Part shown: one piece after another, positions 1 through 4,107 of the stretch
Layout of the letters: each line of letters begins with the position of its first letter
How positions within the stretch are numbered: position 1 is the stretch's first letter
DNA from: Rubrobacteraceae bacterium
GTDB lineage: Bacteria; Actinomycetota; Rubrobacteria; Rubrobacterales; Rubrobacteraceae
Assembly: GCA_013698525.1 (NCBI GenBank)
Contig: JACCSM010000514.1
Coordinates: 1-7,103, forward strand
Reading direction: 5' to 3'
Length of the DNA: 7,103 nt
The notes under the pieces: model-generated
Database searches by the model: none
The model's input: the letters and a program-made list of their open reading frames with translations, nothing else
What the model was told of the DNA's origin: nothing
Translations under genes and position numbers: made by a program

Positions 1-943
1 CGTAGACATCGTTCCAGGAGGCGCCGAGCATTTTGCGGACCCACTCCAGGGCGAGGCCTGCGTTCTGGACCGCCGCCATCGAGTACCAGAGTCCTGGTAC
101 GGCGGCCCGATACAGGTGGGTGCGCCCATGCGGGTCGGGATCCGGCCCTTCCTTCGGCGTGACGACCTGGCCACCCGTGCCGACGGTGAGCTGCACGGGA
201 CCTGGCCGCAACAGCCCGGTGCCGAGCATGGCGGCCGCAGTGTCGGCCGCTCCTGCGGCAACGGGCAGTCCCTCCCGCAACCCGAGGTCGCCGGCGGCCT
301 CTTCCTCTAGTGTCCCGGCTATGCAGGCGGAGGGGACCAGCGGGGCCAGAAGCTCCGCGCGGAGCCCGAGAGCCTCAGCCGCCGCGTAGGACCAGTCGTC
401 GGCGAGGAGGTCGTAGAGCAGGGTGGCCGAGGCATCAGATGGTTCTGTGGCGGCCTCCCCCGTAAGACGCATGCGGAGCCAATCCTTCGGCTGCAACGCC
501 CACCTTGCGGATGTGTAGGCGTCGGGCTCGTGGTCACGCAGCCACAGGAGGCTCGGGCCTGCCATGCCCACGGCCGGCGGGTTCGCGAGCCGGCGGCCCA
601 GGTCCTCATCGACGAGCCCCCGATAGGCTGCCAGCTCTGCACTGGATCTGGCGTCGGCCCAGAGGACGGCGGGCCGCAGGGGAAGGCCCCGTTCGTCAGT
701 GAGGACAACGCCGTGCATCTGGCCCGAGAGCCCGAGCGCCGTCACCTCCGCTCCCCACCGGCCGACAGCAGAGGCCGTCGCTGTCAGGACGGCCTCCCAC
801 CAGGCTTCCGGAGAAGACTCAGCCCACCCCGGACGTGGCGCACGCACCGCGTAGGAGGCGGACCCCTCCCCGAGAACGGCGCCGTCCTCGTCCAGTAGCA
901 GCGCTTTGACGGAACTCGTCCCGAGGTCGAGGCCGAGGAGCAT
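1..943 (-). CDS. xylB: Xylulokinase, FGGY family (3' end outside window)
   Basis: This enzyme phosphorylates D-xylulose with ATP to xylulose 5-phosphate, which enters the pentose phosphate pathway in the cytoplasm. The 314 visible residues cover the N-terminal FGGY domain and the start of the second domain, of a usual total near 500. The protein starts MLLGLDLGTSSVK, the phosphate-binding loop with Asp6. A GLSGQMHG signature follows near residue 75, then WLRDHEP and LQPKDWLRMRLTGE motifs typical of XylB. Asp234 in GAADTAAAMLG matches the catalytic base of E. coli XylB (Asp233), and VGTGGQ follows. The ATG at 943 aligns with the E. coli XylB start, and an in-frame TAA at 953-955 excludes a longer version. 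No good Shine-Dalgarno sequence lies just upstream; an AGGAG directly after the epimerase stop is 37 nt away, so coupling to the epimerase is possible. A related ketose kinase specificity cannot be excluded. Confidence 0.9.
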   Translation of the reverse strand, partial: MLLGLDLGTSSVKALLLDEDGAVLGEGSASYAVRAPRPGWAESSPEAWWEAVLTATASAVGRWGAEVTALGLSGQMHGVVLTDERGLPLRPAVLWADARSSAELAAYRGLVDEDLGRRLANPPAVGMAGPSLLWLRDHEPDAYTSARWALQPKDWLRMRLTGEAATEPSDASATLLYDLLADDWSYAAAEALGLRAELLAPLVPSACIAGTLEEEAAGDLGLREGLPVAAGAADTAAAMLGTGLLRPGPVQLTVGTGGQVVTPKEGPDPDPHGRTHLYRAAVPGLWYSMAAVQNAGLALEWVRKMLGASWNDVY

Positions 944-984
944 CGGGGAGTCTTACACCCGTCCCGGGGACAGACGGTTCTCCT

Positions 985-1860
985 TCATCCGAGCACACCA
1001 TGCTCTTTTCCCTTCGCGCGCAGGAAGGCGAGCCCGTCCCGGACGAGGATGTCAGGGTCCCCGACAACGTCGCGCCATAGCGCCGTCGCACCGATGAGGT
1101 CCTCGTTCACGGCGGCGAAGGATTCCATCGCGAGCGCGCCGCCGTAGTCGATATCCTCGAGGCCGCGGAACACCTCGTCCCAGTGTACGTTGGCCGTCCC
1201 AGGCGTGCCGCGGTCGGACTCGGAGAGGTGGATGTAGCCGAGCCGGGATCCCAAAGAAACGATCGGCTCGTAGAAGCCCTTCTCTTCTATATTCATGTGG
1301 TACGTGTCGAGGTGGACGAAGACGTTGGGTTCGTCTATGCGATTCAGCAGCTCGTCGGCCTGCGATGCAAGATTGACGAGATATGTCTCGTAGCGATTGA
1401 TGGCCTCGATGCCAAGCTCGACGCCGTACTCGGCGGCGCGACGGGCCACTTGCTTGAGGGTGCTGGCTACGATCTCGAGCTCCGCAGTCTCGGGGGGCTT
1501 GCCGGTCAGCGTGCCCACGTGCGTGTACAGACAACCCGTGAGCATTGGCGAGCCCAGGGCTGCCGTCGCCTCCAAGGCCCCGTAGAGGAAGCGCCGCGCG
1601 CCTTCGGGGTTGGAGGGCAGATGGAACTCCAGGGGAAGGCCGAGTGAGCACGAGCAACCGAGACCGTAGCGATCCAAGAGGGAGCGGGTATGCTCGATGC
1701 CTATCGAGGCGGGGTCGAGGAGCGGTATCTCTACGAAATCCAGGCCAACCTCGGCGGCGCCCGAGATAACACGCTCGGCGCCCTCGCGCGTCCATTCACC
1801 CGCCCAGATAAAAGCGTGGGCCCCGAAGGCCGGACCACCATCCTTTGAGAGCGCCGTCAT
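985..1860 (-). CDS. Ketose 3-epimerase / sugar phosphate isomerase-epimerase family (D-tagatose/D-psicose 3-epimerase-like)
   Basis: This is a TIM-barrel protein of 291 residues, the usual length of D-tagatose and D-psicose 3-epimerases, which invert C3 of free ketohexoses or ketopentoses with a divalent metal. Counting from the ATG, the four expected metal ligands are Glu152 (GIEAINRYETY), Asp185 (VHLDTYHMNIEE), His211 (GYIHLSESDRG) and Glu246 (LAMESF). The extra substrate residues of the family are also present: Glu158, His188 and Arg217. Complete conservation of this set favours a true 3-epimerase over a general xylose-isomerase-like protein. It precedes the xylulokinase by 41 bp on the same strand, which suggests an operon that makes and then phosphorylates a ketose. 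The natural substrate (tagatose, psicose, L-ribulose/L-xylulose or a related sugar) cannot be read from sequence. A GTG directly before the ATG is a possible but less likely start. Confidence 0.88.
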   Translation of the reverse strand: MTALSKDGGPAFGAHAFIWAGEWTREGAERVISGAAEVGLDFVEIPLLDPASIGIEHTRSLLDRYGLGCSCSLGLPLEFHLPSNPEGARRFLYGALEATAALGSPMLTGCLYTHVGTLTGKPPETAELEIVASTLKQVARRAAEYGVELGIEAINRYETYLVNLASQADELLNRIDEPNVFVHLDTYHMNIEEKGFYEPIVSLGSRLGYIHLSESDRGTPGTANVHWDEVFRGLEDIDYGGALAMESFAAVNEDLIGATALWRDVVGDPDILVRDGLAFLRAKGKEHGVLG

Positions 1861-1863
1861 CAC

Positions 1864-1871
1864 TCCTCCGT
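1864..1871 (-). promoter_or_regulatory. Ribosome binding site of the epimerase gene
   Basis: Read on the minus strand this is CGGAGGAG, followed by TG and the ATG at 1860. GGAGG lies 4 nt from the ATG but would be almost touching the preceding GTG at 1863, so it supports the ATG start. Confidence 0.6.
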
Positions 1872-2027
1872 CATCTGTTCCCAGGCCCCTGCTCGGAGAC
1901 GACCCAACCCCGATAGCTCACAGGCGGGACTGTGCCTCCTCTGAACGTCGCCTTACTCTGCAAATCGTACACGGGCGCTACAGCTCTTATTGAAGGTTCT
2001 CGCTCCGTAGCCGCGGTTCTCCATGGA

Positions 2028-2747
2028 TTACGACTTGACGTCCTTGAGCACGGCCCGGTAGATGACACGGTTTGTGTAGTCAGGCAGCGTGCAGGTCTGC
2101 AGGCTAACGATGTTCTTGCCCCTGATCGGCTTCAGTACGGAGAGGTTCGTGGGCTCGACGACAAGCTTGCCAAAGACCTGGTAAGTGTACTCTCTGCCTT
2201 CCGCGTCCTCGAGGTAAACCTTGTCGCCCTTCTTCAGGTCCTCGAGATCGTAGAAGGCCAGGTTGCTGTCCGTCCCGGGGAACCCGATGCGGTGTCCCGC
2301 AATGTAGACGTTGGCAGTCCTCTGCCACGGGAAACCCGTGTCCCTCAGATGGACAGCGGCGTGGTCGCGGAACAGCGCCTCGTTGGTGCCGGTACCGGTC
2401 GGTATGGGGTCGTCCTCGATCTGCTTCATCTCAGGAACCGTGAGCTTGAGGGTCTTGTCTTTGGGGGGCTCGAGCGCATTCCTTACCTTACGCGGTCCCT
2501 GCTCCGCACCCTTCTTCGGCGCTACCTGCTTGCTCTTTGCCTCCTTCGTCATCTTCTTGGGAGGTTCCTGCCTGCCCCTGGACTTCTTCTCGGCAGGTTT
2601 CTGCTTCTGTGCCTGCTCCCCGGAGGCCTGTTTCTCCGCCTGATCCTTCTGCCCTTCACCGGAGGATTGGCCCGAGGAGGAGCAAGCGGCCAGCGCCACC
2701 ACCACCGCTAGGGCCGCTAGTGTCAGCATCAGATTTCTCGAACGCAT
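2028..2747 (-). CDS. Sortase (class C/D/E-like fold) with a lipoprotein signal
   Basis: Sortases are extracytoplasmic cysteine transpeptidases that cut a C-terminal sorting signal and join the protein to the cell wall or to a pilin. The 239-residue protein has three parts. Residues 1-22 are a signal peptide with a basic start, a hydrophobic core and the lipobox LAAC, giving Cys22 for lipidation. Residues 23-97 are a highly charged linker rich in Lys, Glu and Gln. Residues 98-239 are the sortase domain with His152 (YIAGHR), Cys219 (SLQTCT) and Arg227 (YTNRVIYRA), the complete catalytic triad in the right order. Most sortases use an uncleaved membrane helix as anchor, so the lipobox is odd. The ATG at 2747 has GAGAGG 7 nt upstream. 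No sortase substrate with an LPXTG- or LAXTG-like tail is visible nearby, so the target is unknown. The gene stands alone, 167 bp from the epimerase gene. Confidence 0.87.
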   Translation of the reverse strand: MRSRNLMLTLAALAVVVALAACSSSGQSSGEGQKDQAEKQASGEQAQKQKPAEKKSRGRQEPPKKMTKEAKSKQVAPKKGAEQGPRKVRNALEPPKDKTLKLTVPEMKQIEDDPIPTGTGTNEALFRDHAAVHLRDTGFPWQRTANVYIAGHRIGFPGTDSNLAFYDLEDLKKGDKVYLEDAEGREYTYQVFGKLVVEPTNLSVLKPIRGKNIVSLQTCTLPDYTNRVIYRAVLKDVKS

Positions 2748-2806
2748 CTCATCACCTCTCGCTGTCTACACCAGACGCCATACTCAGTTAGCATACAAAT
2801 CGAAGA

Positions 2807-2843
2807 TAACAAGGCGGTAACAATCGGACCAAATCTTTGTTAC
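2807..2843. promoter_or_regulatory. Possible regulator-binding cluster upstream of the sortase
   Basis: TAACAA occurs at 2807-2812 and again at 2818-2823, 11 bp apart, and the second copy forms the perfect inverted pair GTAACAA (2817-2823) and TTGTTAC (2837-2843) with a 13-bp spacer. The cluster lies 60-96 bp upstream of the sortase start. Direct repeats one helical turn apart are typical of OmpR-type response regulators, and GTAAC-type repeats recall actinobacterial MtrA sites, but assignment to a regulator is inference. Confidence 0.35.
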
Positions 2844-3052
2844 AAGCCTCCCGCAACAGACCTCACACACCACGTCACGACGCCCCGCCTGGATCACTTT
2901 GCCGGACGGTTATATTAAGGTTTGCAACCTCCAGTGTAAAGGTCAAAATCTCCGGAACATCCTGTCTCGTCCCTCTCAAAGTGCCCGCCGGAGACACACC
3001 CACCCAACAAGTCTCCAGGAACGACCGATCCTCGCCAGGCCCCATATCAACC

Positions 3053-3080
3053 TTGACGTGTCTGAATATATATGTATACT
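3053..3080 (+). promoter_or_regulatory. SigA/sigma-70-type promoter of the phasin-like gene
   Basis: TTGACG (3053-3058) and TATACT (3075-3080) are separated by 16 bp, close to the housekeeping consensus. Transcription would start near 3087 and give a leader of about 30 nt that contains GGGAGGT (3104-3110) six nt before the GTG start at 3117. Confidence 0.75.
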
Positions 3081-3090
3081 GCATATATAT
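3066..3090. promoter_or_regulatory. Perfect AT-rich inverted repeat over the -10 box (operator candidate)
   Basis: ATATATATG (3066-3074) and CATATATAT (3082-3090) are exact reverse complements separated by 7 bp. The spacer contains the -10 hexamer, so a dimeric protein bound here would block RNA polymerase. The regulator is not in the window. AT-rich repeats can also arise by chance around a promoter, but a 9-of-9 match in a GC-rich genome is notable. Confidence 0.55.
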
Positions 3091-3116
3091 GATGTCCATT
3101 AACGGGAGGTAAGAGA

Positions 3117-3617
3117 GTGGACACTACAAAGTGGATCAACAAGACTGCGGAGCGGCTGGCGAAGACGAGGGGCGACTCCTACAAGATGGTAATAGACCAC
3201 ATGGTAGCGCGACAGGAGCGCAACGTGAGGTTTGCGCAGGAGATGATCGGCGGCACGGTGCGTGAGATCAGGCACCAGGCGGAGAGCAACAGGGCGCTGA
3301 CCCAGGAGCTCGTCGAGCGGGCCGAGATGCAGCGCGACGCTTTCCGGACGCTGGTCGGCGAGTCGGTCGACGCTTACACGGACCTGCTACACACGCCGCT
3401 CGCCTACTACAAGCAGGGGCTGCGCCTCGTCGAGAGCGAGGATGCGGGGTTCCCGATCGCGGGCTACGACGAGTTGAACGTCAAGGAGATCGGCGACCGC
3501 CTCGACGGCATGTCTGCGGCGGAAATCCGCACGGTCCGCGAGTACGAGAAGCGGAACAAGAACCGTGAGACCCTGATCGAGCAGTTCGACCGCAAGCTCA
3601 GGGCCGCTTCTGCGTAG
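3117..3617 (+). CDS. Phasin-like coiled-coil protein with an extra C-terminal module
   Basis: The 166-residue protein has no signal peptide or membrane helix. Residues 1-106 are almost wholly helical and amphipathic (for example NVRFAQEMIGGTVREIR and NRALTQELVERAEMQRDAF) and end with VDAYTDLLHTPLAYYKQGL, a pattern like phasins, which coat polyhydroxyalkanoate granules, or like other coiled-coil envelope proteins. A short linker (FPIAGYDEL, 112-120) leads to a second helical module at about 121-162 with LNVKEIGDRLDGMSAAEIRT and YEKRNKNRETL. This resembles small helix-extension-helix modules (SAP or Rho-N type) that can bind nucleic acid or protein, but I cannot name a family. GTG is chosen as start because GGGAGGT lies 6 nt upstream and no in-frame start fits better. 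It has its own promoter with an operator-like palindrome, and no neighbour shares its strand. The function is unproven and the phasin label rests on overall pattern. Confidence 0.75.
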   Translation: MDTTKWINKTAERLAKTRGDSYKMVIDHMVARQERNVRFAQEMIGGTVREIRHQAESNRALTQELVERAEMQRDAFRTLVGESVDAYTDLLHTPLAYYKQGLRLVESEDAGFPIAGYDELNVKEIGDRLDGMSAAEIRTVREYEKRNKNRETLIEQFDRKLRAASA

Positions 3618-3764
3618 GCATCAGGCTTCAGGTTTCAGCCGTCAGGTTCTGAGCCAGGCGAACCTGGCACGTACACAAACGCGGCTGGTAAGCGAGAGGG
3701 CCGGGGAGAGAATCCCCGGCCCTCTCGTCTATTGACTGGCTTTCCTTGACTGAAGCCTAATGCC
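3617..3764. repeat. Imperfect inverted arms enclosing the terminator at a convergent gene junction
   Basis: GGCATCAGGCTTCAG (3617-3631) is matched at 3750-3764 by an inverted copy with 14 of 15 bases complementary. The left arm begins at the last base of the phasin-like gene's stop codon, and the right arm ends 6 bp before the CsbD stop codon. Between them lie a small perfect hairpin (GCCAGG 3653-3658, CGAA loop, CCTGGC 3663-3668) and the terminator at 3693-3727. The left arm is also rich in the short unit TCAGG. This looks like a small palindromic intergenic element, possibly repeated elsewhere in the genome. Confidence 0.5.
3693..3727. terminator. Strong stem-loop terminator, probably bidirectional
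   Basis: CGAGAGGGCCGGGGA (3693-3707) pairs perfectly with 3713-3727 across a 5-nt loop (GAGAA). The 15-bp GC-rich stem lies between two convergent genes. The trailing sequence TCTATT is only weakly T-rich, as is common in high-GC actinobacteria. Confidence 0.85.
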
Positions 3765-3770
3765 TGTAGC

Positions 3771-3959
3771 CTACTTCAGCAGATCTTTCAGGTTACCCTT
3801 CTTATCCTTTAGGTTTCCGCGACGCTGGTCCGCGCGTCCCTCGGACTTCGTGTCTTTGTCACCGGTCAGGGAACCAGCCGCTTCCTTCATCCGGCCCTTG
3901 GCCTTGTCCATGGCGCCTTCGTCTTTGTCCTGCCGGCCGCTCGTGCCTCGTCTAGCCAC
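3771..3959 (-). CDS. CsbD family stress-response protein
   Basis: This is a 62-residue, very hydrophilic protein. Residues 17-55 carry the CsbD pattern: MDKAKGRMKEAAGSLTGD, then SEGRADQRRGNLKDKKG. CsbD proteins are abundant small cytoplasmic proteins made under general stress, and their biochemical role is not established. Family members often begin near the equivalent of Met17 here. The GTG at 3959 is preferred because AGGAGG lies 5 nt upstream, while the ATG at 3911 has only a weak GAAGG. The longer form adds 16 polar residues. A sigma-B-type promoter upstream (3997-4023) fits the family's stress role. The gene shares a strand with the molybdenum subunit gene upstream, but the 148-bp gap with its own promoter argues for separate expression. 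Confidence 0.85.
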   Translation of the reverse strand: MARRGTSGRQDKDEGAMDKAKGRMKEAAGSLTGDKDTKSEGRADQRRGNLKDKKGNLKDLLK

Positions 3960-3996
3960 CTGTTCCTCCTCTGCCCGGGAATGTGCGTTACTTTAC

Positions 3997-4023
3997 TTAC
4001 CCGGAGGTTCGAAAATCAAACCC
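3997..4023 (-). promoter_or_regulatory. Sigma-B-type stress promoter of the CsbD gene
   Basis: On the minus strand GGGTTTGA (4016-4023) fits the Bacillus sigma-B -35 consensus RGGWTTRA at all positions, and GGGTAA (3997-4002) differs from the -10 consensus GGGTAT at one base. The spacer is 13 bp, within the usual 12-14. The predicted start near 3990 leaves a leader of about 30 nt. CsbD was named as a sigma-B-controlled gene in B. subtilis, so motif and gene agree. Confidence 0.65.
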
Positions 4024-4048
4024 CTGCTGGTATCTGCGGCGCCGGAAA

Positions 4049-4106
4049 CCGGGGACGAACGGTGGTAAGAGGAGGCGGTCCTTTCGTCTACCTACACCGT
4101 CCCCGG
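4049..4106 (-). terminator. Possible terminator after the molybdenum subunit gene
   Basis: CCGGGGACG (4049-4057) pairs perfectly with CGTCCCCGG (4098-4106), starting one base after the stop codon of the upstream gene. The 40-nt loop has partial further pairing. There is no clear T-run, so termination is uncertain; its position between two same-strand genes with a new promoter just beyond is what suggests it. Confidence 0.35.
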
Positions 4107-4107
4107 G

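Larger units (their letters stand above)
2748..3116. other. Divergent intergenic region between sortase and phasin-like genes
   Basis: This 369-bp region is more AT-rich than the genes around it. It holds the sortase ribosome binding site (GAGAGG at 2755-2760, minus strand), a TAACAA repeat cluster at 2807-2843, a minor inverted repeat GGAGAC (2990-2995) / GTCTCC (3011-3016), and the promoter and operator-like palindrome of the phasin-like gene at 3053-3090. I could not fix a convincing -35/-10 pair for the sortase. Open frames across the region lack family resemblance and the codon bias of the flanking genes, so I see no gene here. Confidence 0.6.

Noticed and set aside
1861..1863. GTG as start of the epimerase
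   Set aside because: It would leave almost no space after the GGAGGAG ribosome binding site; the ATG just after it has workable spacing.
1932..2711. 259-codon plus-strand open frame antisense to the sortase gene
   Set aside because: Its Leu/Arg-rich tail is the mirror of the Lys/Glu-rich linker of the sortase, and the minus-strand frame has a complete catalytic triad and signal peptide.
2990..3016. GGAGAC / GTCTCC inverted repeat
   Set aside because: Six base pairs with a 15-nt spacer is expected by chance at this length, and it has no clear relation to either promoter.
2837..3112. Open frames on both strands in the divergent intergenic region (plus 2837-3112, minus 2875-3099)
   Set aside because: They cover promoter and operator sequences, lack ribosome binding sites and domain resemblance, and do not show the codon bias of neighbouring genes.
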